Origin: RGIG4694 sp964501705
Lineage (GTDB): Bacteria; Bacillota; Clostridia; Oscillospirales; Ruminococcaceae
Direction of reading: 5' to 3'
DNA: 13,810 bases
NCBI GenBank assembly: GCA_964501705.1
Contig: CAZCUQ010000046.1
Coordinates: 1-13,810 of the forward strand
Positions within the stretch are counted from its first letter, which is position 1, and the number at the start of each line of letters is the position of its first letter. Below are positions 1 through 7,248 of this stretch, piece by piece. The position numbers and the translations under genes are program-made. The notes beneath the pieces were generated by a model, which had not been told where the DNA came from, made no database searches, and was given only the letters and a program-made list of their open reading frames with translations.

Positions 1-7
1 TATTCTT

Positions 8-36
8 ATTATACCATATTTCTGCACTAATTGCAA
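8..36 (-). promoter_or_regulatory. Sigma-A promoter for a gene beyond the left edge
   Basis: Read on the minus strand, TTGCAA (36-31) and TATAAT (13-8) are separated by 17 bp, and a TG one base before the -10 makes it an extended -10 element. Transcription would start within a few bases of the left edge and run out of the window. The gene it serves is not visible. It lies downstream of the hisA terminator, so it starts a separate unit. Positions 37-106 hold no gene or structure I can support. Confidence 0.6.
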
Positions 37-106
37 GTCGTGCGGTGTTGCCTTAGAATTAATCGAATGGAATGTGTCTAATTTGCAATAGCGTTCAGTA
101 TAAAAT

Positions 107-136
107 AAAGCAGGAACATCTCGGTGTTCCTGCTTT
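107..136 (-). terminator. Rho-independent terminator of the GGDEF-hisA operon
   Basis: A perfect 12-bp inverted repeat (107-118 with 125-136) encloses a 6-base loop. On the minus strand it starts 8 bases after the hisA stop and is followed by a T-rich tract. It ends the leftward operon. Confidence 0.85.
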
Positions 137-144
137 TACGCGTT

Positions 145-918
145 TTACGCTTTGTACTTTGAAAGCTCTTCAAACGGAAGCTTCCCTCCGAATAAATCGA
201 GTGCGCTTCCAACGGTAAAATCAACACGGTTTTTTCCGAGCGTTTGAAGCCTGTTGATATCATCAAAGGAGGATATTCCTCCCGCGTAGGTTGACGGAAT
301 TTTCCCAAAATCCCCCAGAATCTGTGCTATTTCTTCCTGTATGCCGCTTTGTTTTCCCTCGTTATCCACGGCATGGATAAGAAATTCATCGCAGTAGGAG
401 GATAATTCACCGAGAGTATTTTCATTTACGGGAACATCCGTATATTTCTGCCATCTGTCGGTGACTATGAAAAATTCTCCTCTTTTTTTCCGGCAGGACA
501 GATCAAGCACAAGCTTTTCTTTTCCCACAAGATTTTTAAGCGATATCAGATTCTCATAGGAAATATTCCCGTTTTTAAAGACAAAAGAAGTTACGATAAC
601 ATGGGAGGCTCCCGCTTTAAGAAATTTTTCGGCGTTTCCGGTATTTATTCCTCCGCCGATCTGAAGTCCGCCTTTATACTCCGAAAGCGCGGAGACAGCC
701 TCGTTTACATCGGATTCGTAATACTCGGAAGTTTCGGGATTAAGAATGATAATATGTCCCCCGGAAAGCTTTTTATCCTTATAAAGAGACGCAAAAGCGG
801 CGGCGTTCAAATCGGAGACGAAGTTTTCCGCCGCGAAGTTTCCCTTGTCGGAAAGACTTCCTCCGACTATCTGCTTGACTTTTCCGTTATGAATATCTAT
901 GCACGGGCGGAATTTCAT
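145..918 (-). CDS. hisA: HisA, eukaryotic-type ProFAR isomerase
   Basis: This 257-residue protein is a 1-(5-phosphoribosyl)-5-[(5-phosphoribosylamino)methylideneamino]imidazole-4-carboxamide isomerase, the fourth enzyme of histidine synthesis; it opens one ribose by an Amadori rearrangement in a cytoplasmic TIM barrel. It matches the HIS6 type of fungi and plants better than ordinary bacterial HisA: CIDIHNGKVKQIVGG at residues 6-20 with Asp8, GGHIIILNP at 53-61, GGGIN at 88-92, LDLSCR at 138-143 with Asp139, and YAGGISS at 211-217. Asp8 and Asp139 are the likely acid/base pair. The length fits the family. The ATG at 918 has AAAGGAC upstream, just past the stop of the preceding GGDEF gene 15 bp away, so the two form an operon. 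No other his gene is in the window, which is unusual for a bacterial hisA. The terminator at 107-136 follows. Confidence 0.93.
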   Translation of the reverse strand: MKFRPCIDIHNGKVKQIVGGSLSDKGNFAAENFVSDLNAAAFASLYKDKKLSGGHIIILNPETSEYYESDVNEAVSALSEYKGGLQIGGGINTGNAEKFLKAGASHVIVTSFVFKNGNISYENLISLKNLVGKEKLVLDLSCRKKRGEFFIVTDRWQKYTDVPVNENTLGELSSYCDEFLIHAVDNEGKQSGIQEEIAQILGDFGKIPSTYAGGISSFDDINRLQTLGKNRVDFTVGSALDLFGGKLPFEELSKYKA

Positions 919-933
919 CTGCGGGGCGTCCTT

Positions 934-3237
934 TCACTGATTTTTCATTACGTTTTTGTTTTTGTTCTTTTTATCCTTGTAAAGGGAGGAATCCGCCTTA
1001 TCCATATAATCTCTGATTTCGGTATCCGAGCCGCACTCAAATGTATATACGCCCACGCTTACGCAAACGTTATACGGCTTATCGCTCTGTTTGTTATGTT
1101 TTTCGGCAAGCTCCTTTATACGCTTCGGGAGAGTTTCCGCAAGCTCCTTGTTATCGGGAGGAACGACCGTGATCGCGGCGAATTCATCTCCTCCGATACG
1201 AGCCACGATGCCTGATTCTCTAAGACAGTTTTTTATATAATCCGCCGCTGTTTTTATGGCGTAGTCGCCATCGTCGTGTCCGAAGGTATCGTTTATAACT
1301 TTAAGATTATCAAGGTCACCGAACAGAAGGATCGCCGTATAAGCGCGGTTTTCTTCTCTTCTGATAAGCTCGTTTGCGAAAGTATAGAAGCCTCTGCGGT
1401 TATATACACCCGTAAGTTCGTCCGACATGGATATCTTGCTTAGCATGGTGTTTGTGTTTCTGACATCGTTTAAGGAGCCTTCAAGTCTCTTCACAAGACC
1501 TGTGAGCTTTATAGCCGTGCATATCTGCGGAGCGGTCGAATATATATACGAGAAATATTTCGGGTCAACGTCGCAGAGAAGCAGACCGTACTGTTCTTCA
1601 TTGCTGTACAGGGGATACAGGACGAGTGTACGTCTTTTATCGTTTTCGGAGAATTTATTGTCAAGATATTCCCATGTCGGGATAATTCTTTCGGTTTTGT
1701 CGGGAGTAAAAAGATTTTCTCCCGTGTGATACGCCTTGAGTTCGAGATATTCGGGATTGACCCACTGTGAATTCGGCGGATTGATGACAGCCTTTTCGTA
1801 AACGTAAATATACGAGCTTCTTATATGTATTCTGCTCATATTGTTGATAATGGAGAAGAAGCACTGTTCCTCGTCCTCCATGAACATTATCATATCCTTG
1901 GCGATATTGCTTATAAGCAGGGAACAGGTGGCGTCATCGGTCTGATTCTTGTAGTACCATCCGATAATGAAATCGGTGACAAGACGATTGAATTTTTCAA
2001 ATAATTCAATTATCCTCAATTGTTTGATATGAAGATTCGCGTGGATCGTTCCAAGGAGAGACAGGCAGCTTTTCTGAGCGACATTGAGGATACCTGCCGT
2101 TGTATCGCAGCCTATATATTCCGTAAGTCCGTCTGTGAGCAGTTTTTCAAATTCTCTTACAAATTCCGCCGAGGGAATTTCTCCGCCGCTTGACACCACC
2201 GTGAAGAGCTTTGAAACGAACGCGGTGAGCTTTTGGCGCATTATTTTGCCCTTATAGCTTATATCGGAACCCGCGATGATATTTACGATAGTTCTTGCGG
2301 CTTCTTCGGGAGCCATACCGCTGATTATTTCTTTCAGTGTATCGCTGTCGCCGGACATAAGCTCACAGCCGCAGGAATTTCTGACGACAAGTCCCGATGA
2401 GACTTCCTCATTTGCGGGAGCATTTCCTGATTTTATCCAGTCAACGAGTCTGAAAACGGCGGTATAAGCAAGAAGAGACGCATCCGCCTTAACGGTTGTC
2501 AGCATGGGGGAAAGACTTTTTGCGACTTCGGAGTCGTCGTAGCCTGTAATAATTATATCCTTTCCGGGGGTAAGACCTCTTTGTTTTACGGCATTATAGC
2601 CGCCTATGCACATCTGATCGTTTGCGAAGCAGATAGCGTCGAGTTTTCTTCCGCATTTATCCATAAGCTCGTTTACGGCTTTTTCGCTGTATTCGGAGAA
2701 ATTTCCGTAGGAGACGAGCGAATCGTCGCAGTCGAGATCGTTTTCGGTCATAGCCTCGCGGTAAGCTTCAAGCCGCGACTGTGCGTCCTTATTGTTTTTG
2801 GGGCCGCTTACGAAGCCGATATTGCGGCAGCCGTGTTCCTCGATAAGATGATTTACCGCAAGCTTGATCCCGCTGCTTCCGAAGTGTATACAAGGGTAAC
2901 CTCTTACTTCGTTTTCGAGAGTGAGTACGGGCATACCCTCATATCCGTCGATAAAGCCCTTGAATTCTTCTTTTGACATAAACTGACCTATTGTTGCGGC
3001 GGAAACGATTATTCCGTCCATTACCGCAGGCGAAACATAGTTATACAAAACATTGTTCTGGTATTCGTAGACTGTATGTTTGGTGTCGTAATAATCTCCG
3101 CCGAGGGAACGTCCGGGTATAAAGACTATATTTATATCAAGAGCCTCGGCAGCCTCTGTCGCGCCCTTAACTATTGCTCTTGAGTAATCATTTTCAAGGT
3201 GATGTATCAGAAGTCCCACAGTAATGCGTTTATCCAT
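934..3237 (-). CDS. Soluble sensor diguanylate cyclase (LacI-type ligand-binding fold + GGDEF)
   Basis: The 767-residue protein should make cyclic-di-GMP from two GTP in response to a small ligand. Residues about 3-295 resemble the periplasmic-binding-protein fold of LacI/GalR regulators, but there is no N-terminal helix-turn-helix, signal peptide or membrane segment, so sensing is probably cytoplasmic. Residues about 300-590 are mainly helical with a GAF-like stretch near 540-575 (LYPLYSNEEQYGLLLCDVD). A GGDEF domain fills about 600-755: DELTGVYNRRGF, then FGDLDNLKVINDTFGHDDGD, and GGDEF at 682-686, all intact. The product-inhibition I-site (RxxD five residues before GGDEF) reads RESG, so feedback inhibition is probably lost. 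The ATG at 3237 has AAAAGGAGC upstream. It is divergent from the phosphorelay operon and cotranscribed with hisA. The ligand is unknown; a sugar is only a guess from the fold. Confidence 0.88.
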   Translation of the reverse strand: MDKRITVGLLIHHLENDYSRAIVKGATEAAEALDINIVFIPGRSLGGDYYDTKHTVYEYQNNVLYNYVSPAVMDGIIVSAATIGQFMSKEEFKGFIDGYEGMPVLTLENEVRGYPCIHFGSSGIKLAVNHLIEEHGCRNIGFVSGPKNNKDAQSRLEAYREAMTENDLDCDDSLVSYGNFSEYSEKAVNELMDKCGRKLDAICFANDQMCIGGYNAVKQRGLTPGKDIIITGYDDSEVAKSLSPMLTTVKADASLLAYTAVFRLVDWIKSGNAPANEEVSSGLVVRNSCGCELMSGDSDTLKEIISGMAPEEAARTIVNIIAGSDISYKGKIMRQKLTAFVSKLFTVVSSGGEIPSAEFVREFEKLLTDGLTEYIGCDTTAGILNVAQKSCLSLLGTIHANLHIKQLRIIELFEKFNRLVTDFIIGWYYKNQTDDATCSLLISNIAKDMIMFMEDEEQCFFSIINNMSRIHIRSSYIYVYEKAVINPPNSQWVNPEYLELKAYHTGENLFTPDKTERIIPTWEYLDNKFSENDKRRTLVLYPLYSNEEQYGLLLCDVDPKYFSYIYSTAPQICTAIKLTGLVKRLEGSLNDVRNTNTMLSKISMSDELTGVYNRRGFYTFANELIRREENRAYTAILLFGDLDNLKVINDTFGHDDGDYAIKTAADYIKNCLRESGIVARIGGDEFAAITVVPPDNKELAETLPKRIKELAEKHNKQSDKPYNVCVSVGVYTFECGSDTEIRDYMDKADSSLYKDKKNKNKNVMKNQ

Positions 3238-3302
3238 TATATTTCAGCTCCTTTTGCATATGATGTGCAGATACTGATTTCCGAGTATAATACATTACTT
3301 AT

Positions 3303-3331
3303 ATTATATAATAATTAATCTTAAATTACAA
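3303..3331 (-). promoter_or_regulatory. Sigma-A promoter of the GGDEF-hisA operon
   Basis: On the minus strand TTGTAA (3331-3326) and a perfect TATAAT (3308-3303) are 17 bp apart. The predicted start near 3296 leaves a leader of about 60 bases that includes the ribosome binding site at about 3249-3256. Confidence 0.6.
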
Positions 3332-3587
3332 CCGAAAACCTTTAAATAGATTGTTAACATATTATTTTTTGTAAATTGATACAAAAATAGAGCGAAAAAT
3401 TCATTAAAATGTTATATACAAAAACAGGTACAAGTAATTCTTTGACAGTTCCTGAGAAAAACAACATATAAGAATTAACTTGAAGTTACCGGTGCCCCAA
3501 AAAACAAACATAGAACAAAAATCAACCTGAAAGAGAATAAATACCAAAATATAGAAAGCATTTTTAAAGATTGACATAAATTCAATA

Positions 3588-3616
3588 TTGACATCGGACG
3601 GTTTTTGTGTTATTAT
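3588..3616 (+). promoter_or_regulatory. Strong sigma-A promoter of the regulator-kinase operon
   Basis: A consensus TTGACA (3588-3593) and TATTAT (3611-3616) are 17 bp apart. The TTGACAT motif occurs twice, at 3571 and 3588, spaced 17 bp. A start near 3623 leaves about 30 bases before the start codon at 3654. The -35 box coincides with an upstream in-frame TTG at 3588, which rules that TTG out as the start codon. Confidence 0.8.
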
Positions 3617-3653
3617 AATAATGGTATTTTATATTATAAAGGGGCGTGATTTT

Positions 3654-4460
3654 TTGGAAAACAAGGCGAAGGTACTTATCAACTGCAGAAAGAATTCGCT
3701 TTTGCAGGAATTCTTCGTTCACAGCGATACATATTTTGAAATAATGAGCACTTCTAATTTCTGGGAAGATATAACTCTTCATATAAGCGTATATAAACCC
3801 GATGTCTTTGTGATATACAGCGATGATTTCAGCGATGAACTTTTAACACAGGTGGCAAATCTTAAAAGAGATGCCCGCTACAGCTATATCTCCGTGATCA
3901 TAGTAACGGCTCCCGACGCGGTGGCGGAATATGACGCACAAAAGGAAGGGCTTTTCGCCGCCGTTATCAAACGCACGGCTTCAGGTGTTATAAAGGACAG
4001 AATTATGTCGATAGTCCGTGATCTTCAGGCGGAAAAACAAAGAGAGGAAGAAAGACTCGCAAAGGAACTTGAAGAAGCAAAGCTTAAGGAAAAGAAAAAT
4101 ATCCTCGTTATCGATGATGACAGAAACGTTTTAAGACTGGTTAAAACCGCACTCGAACAAAAATATAACGTTACCTGCATGATAAACGGAAAAACAGCAA
4201 TAAAATATCTTTCATCAAAAGCTGTCGATCTTATTCTGCTCGACTACCAGATGCCCGAGGCGGACGGACCCGAGGTGTTTAAACAAATCAGATCTATGGA
4301 TAACGTTGACAGCGATGTTCCCATAGTGTTCCTCACAGGAGTATCGGACAGGGAAAAAATAAAACAGGTAGTGTCCCTCAAACCGCAGGGATATCTTCTT
4401 AAGCCTATAGATATGAACAGACTTTACGGTACAATAAAGGATCTCATTGAAAACGAATAA
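3654..4460 (+). CDS. Response regulator: degenerate receiver + coiled coil + intact receiver, no output domain
   Basis: With the TTG start at 3654 (AAAGGGG ends 9 bases before it) the protein has 268 residues. Residues 1-123 look like a receiver fold that lost its active site: the acidic pair after strand 1 is absent and the phospho-Asp position after strand 3 is Tyr55 (VFVIYSDD). Residues about 124-148 are a charged Lys/Glu-rich helix, probably a coiled-coil linker. Residues 149-268 are a complete receiver: acidic residues Asp154-156, phospho-acceptor Asp197 (LLDYQMPE), Thr228 and Lys250 (LLKP). No DNA-binding, enzymatic or RNA-binding output domain follows, so it likely works by protein contact or as a phosphate carrier. 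It is first in an operon with the hybrid kinase that starts 34 bp downstream, its probable partner. A start at 3588 would lie within the promoter. Confidence 0.88.
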   Translation: MENKAKVLINCRKNSLLQEFFVHSDTYFEIMSTSNFWEDITLHISVYKPDVFVIYSDDFSDELLTQVANLKRDARYSYISVIIVTAPDAVAEYDAQKEGLFAAVIKRTASGVIKDRIMSIVRDLQAEKQREEERLAKELEEAKLKEKKNILVIDDDRNVLRLVKTALEQKYNVTCMINGKTAIKYLSSKAVDLILLDYQMPEADGPEVFKQIRSMDNVDSDVPIVFLTGVSDREKIKQVVSLKPQGYLLKPIDMNRLYGTIKDLIENE

Positions 4461-4494
4461 CCGTTCTGTACGCAAAAAGGAGAGAGATATATAT

Positions 4495-7202
4495 ATGACC
4501 GAATACGAAAATGATACTGAATTTATAGATAGTGAGGAAATATCGGATGAGGATATTTATCTGACTAATCTTATTGAAGTCGAGATACTTCAGAAAATTC
4601 AGGACGCTTTTTCCAATATGTCCCGGATGGCGGCGCTTACTGCCGACGCTAACGGAATCGCCGTTACAAAAGGCTCGCGCTTTTCCGAATTCTGCAACGA
4701 GTTCTGCCGGCTTTCTCCGATCGGAAAAAAAGATGTGAAAATTGCGATAAAATGGGAGCTATTATGGCTCTGAAGGAAAAAAAGCCGATTTCGTATTACT
4801 GTCACGCCAATCTGGTGGATTTCGCCGCTCCCATAATGCTCGGCAATAAAATGATAGGATGCTTCATAGGCGGACAGGTGCTTACCAAAGAACCCGATTA
4901 CAAAAAAATGCGTATTTTAGCGAGAGAAATCAATGTCGATGAGGAAAATCTCGTAAACGCGGCGAAAAAAACGCAGATAGTCAGCAAGGAATCCATAGAC
5001 AGAGCAACGGCATTTATCTTTGAGTACGCCGGAATTTTATCGGATATGGCTTACAAGGCATATCATTCAAAAAAGCTGTCCCTTGCCGCTATGCGGCTCT
5101 CCACTCAGAAATCGGACTTCCTCGCGAATATGAGCCACGAGATAAGAACTCCCATGAACGCTATCCTGGGTATGACCGAAATGGCTCTCAGGGAGGAAAT
5201 GTCTCCCATTGCCAAGGAATATATGCACCAGATACAGTCATCGGGCAAGAATCTGCTTGTTATCATAAACGATATTCTCGATTTTTCAAAGATAGAATCG
5301 GGAAAAATGGATGTCGTTGAAGTGTGCTACGAACCTATGTCGCTTATCATAGATATCGCCAGCATAATCAACAGCCGTATCGGAAACAAGAATATCGAAT
5401 TTACAATAGACATCCCGCCCAATCTGCCGAAAAGTCTCTACGGAGACAACGTCAGGATCCAGCAGATTCTCGTTAATCTCTTAAATAATGCGGTGAAATT
5501 TACAAGTTCGGGCGAGGTAAATCTTAAATTTGATTTTCTCCCCGAGGAAAACGGACAGATCATTCTCCGCGCGGCGGTAAGAGATACGGGAATGGGCATC
5601 AAAAAAAGTGATATCAAAAAGCTTTTCGTGTCCTTTCAGCAGGTCGACAGCAAACGCAACCGCAATATCGAGGGAACAGGTCTTGGTCTGGCTATTTCAA
5701 AGCAGCTGCTTACTCTTATGAACGGGAATATATCCGTTGAAAGCATCTACGAAAAGGGAAGTACCTTCTATATTGAGCTTCCTCAGAAGCTTATGAGCAA
5801 TGAAACGTTCTTTGAAATGCCGACGGAATCCCCGAAAGTCGCTCTGCTTATCAGGAATCGGTATTTGAAATCTTCGATTTTGAAAATTCTCGGCGATATC
5901 AACTCCGAAATCACGGATCTCTCCGACAGCGGCAATATTATTGAAAATGACGACGCGGAGTATCTCATCTGCGAAAAGGAGCAGTTTGCGCTTTCTCTCG
6001 AAGGCTTTGCCGCTTCTCACCCCGATATCAGGTTCATAGTAATCGAAAAATACAATTCTGTAACGAATTACAGGCTTCAGAACGTCAAGGTCGTAAGGAA
6101 ACCTGTTTATTCGTTTGAGCTTTACGCGGCAATGGGTCTTATGCCGGAATTCGAGCGCGAAGAAAATGTTGAGGATGATTTCCTCTTTACCGCGCCCGAC
6201 GCTCATATTCTCATAGTTGACGATAACTCTGTAAATCTCACTGTCGCAAGCGGAATTCTCCAGCCGCTTAATATGAAAATCGATCTTGCCTCAAACGCCG
6301 CGGAGGCTATCGAAAAGGTAGGCAGCACTTTATACGATGTTGTTTTTATGGATCATATGATGCCCGAGGTCGACGGAATAGAAGTTACTCATATCATCCG
6401 CCGAATGATACCGAGATACGACAGCGTTCCGATAATCGCGCTTACCGCCAATGCCGTGGGCGGCGCAAAGGAAATGTTTCTTTCAGAGGGAATGAACGAT
6501 TTCGTCGCCAAACCCATTGATATGAAGGATATAGTTTCCAAGCTCCGCAAATGGCTTCCGAAGGAAAAAATAATCCCTGTCGTAAATAATGATGCTTCGG
6601 AAAGCGTACAGGAAGAAAAGAAAATTCCCGTAATCGAAGGTCTTAATACCAAAGCCGCAATGGATATGCTCCGAGACGAAAAGCTCCTGTTTATGGCAAT
6701 GAAAGAATATCTGCTTGCGATAGACAAAAAAACCTCTGTTATAAGAGAATATGTTCAGTCGCATAATATAAGAAATTACACGGTCGAGGTTCACGCGATA
6801 AAAAGCTCCTCCAAGCAGATAGGCGCGGATAAGGTCTCGGCTCTTGCCGCAAGACTTGAAAGAGCGGGAAACGAAAACGACGCGGATTTCATAAACGAGA
6901 ATACGGAAGAGCTTCTCAGTGAGTACGCAAAGCTCAAGGATATTTTAAAGCCTCAGTTTCCGGAGCTTGATACCGATAAAAAGAACGCCACGAGAGACAG
7001 GGTCGTTGAAATGCTTATCGAAATGCAGGGCGCCGTGGAAGAAATGGATACTCTGCGCATTGACGATGTGATCACCGAAATGTCGGGATACGAGTTCGAT
7101 GAGGAACAAAACGGCTACTATGAAAAATTAAGATCGGCTGCCTATGAATTTGATATTGACAAATGCACCGAACTTACAAACGAATGGCTTTCGATATTCT
7201 GA
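4495..7202 (+). CDS. PocR-domain hybrid histidine kinase with receiver and HPt (frame broken at 4725-4731)
   Basis: Joined across a -1 shift, the product is about 902 residues. The PocR sensor domain (about 30-195) has RCENCD at 80-85, CHANLVDFAAP at 103-113 and GGQVL at 126-130. HisKA follows with phospho-acceptor His215 (FLANMSHEIRTPMN). The HATPase has the N box LLNNAVKF, DTGMGI and GTGLGL. About 447-546 resembles a degenerate receiver. An intact receiver follows (phospho-Asp620 in FMDHMMPE), then an HPt domain (His767 in VHAIKSSSKQIGA) and a helical tail. There is no membrane segment, so it is a cytoplasmic phosphorelay kinase. The ATG at 4495 has AAGGAGAG upstream. In the start frame translation ends at 4773 after about 92 residues; the rest is in the -1 frame from 4731 on. 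Only the shifted frame gives the conserved CxxCD motif, so one gene is meant. It may be programmed, mutated or an assembly error. Confidence 0.85.
4725..4731 (+). other. Frameshift site: A_AAA_AAA in the PocR kinase gene
   Basis: Seven A follow GG. In the start frame the codons are GGA AAA AAA GAT, so the heptamer sits in the X_XXY_YYZ phase used for -1 frameshifting. Slipping back one base gives AGA TGT GAA AAT TGC GAT, the conserved RCENCD of PocR. One extra A would also restore the frame. I find no clear Shine-Dalgarno-like stimulator upstream and only a weak hairpin downstream (GAGC/GCTC near 4755-4770), so programmed frameshifting is possible but not well supported. Confidence 0.75.
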
Positions 7203-7203
7203 C

Positions 7204-7248
7204 AAAAAGCAGGTACGGAAAACGCGGAAATTTCCGTACCCGCTTTTT
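7204..7248. terminator. Bidirectional terminator between the two convergent kinase genes
   Basis: The arms AAAAAGC plus GGTACGGAAA (7204-7221) pair with TTTCCGTACC plus GCTTTTT (7231-7248) with one mismatch. T-rich tracts occur on both sides. It starts right after the stop of the rightward kinase and overlaps the stop of the leftward kinase, so it probably serves both. Confidence 0.85.

Larger units (their letters stand above)
3238..3653. other. Divergent intergenic region, AT-rich, no gene
   Basis: This 416-bp gap separates the leftward GGDEF-hisA operon from the rightward regulator-kinase operon. It holds the leftward promoter at 3303-3331 and the rightward promoter at 3588-3616. A second possible rightward -35 (TTGACA, 3442-3447) has only a weak -10 (TATAAG, 3467-3472, 19 bp away). 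Between about 3332 and 3570 the sequence is AT-rich and I see no ORF, RNA gene or strong hairpin. Confidence 0.6.

Noticed and set aside
601..1215. Rightward open frame of 204 codons opposite hisA and the GGDEF gene
   Set aside because: It overlaps two well-supported genes on the other strand, has no recognisable domain and no promoter or ribosome binding site.
3588..3653. Upstream TTG at 3588 as start of the response regulator
   Set aside because: It is the -35 box of a consensus promoter and would precede the transcription start; the TTG at 3654 has a ribosome binding site at proper distance.
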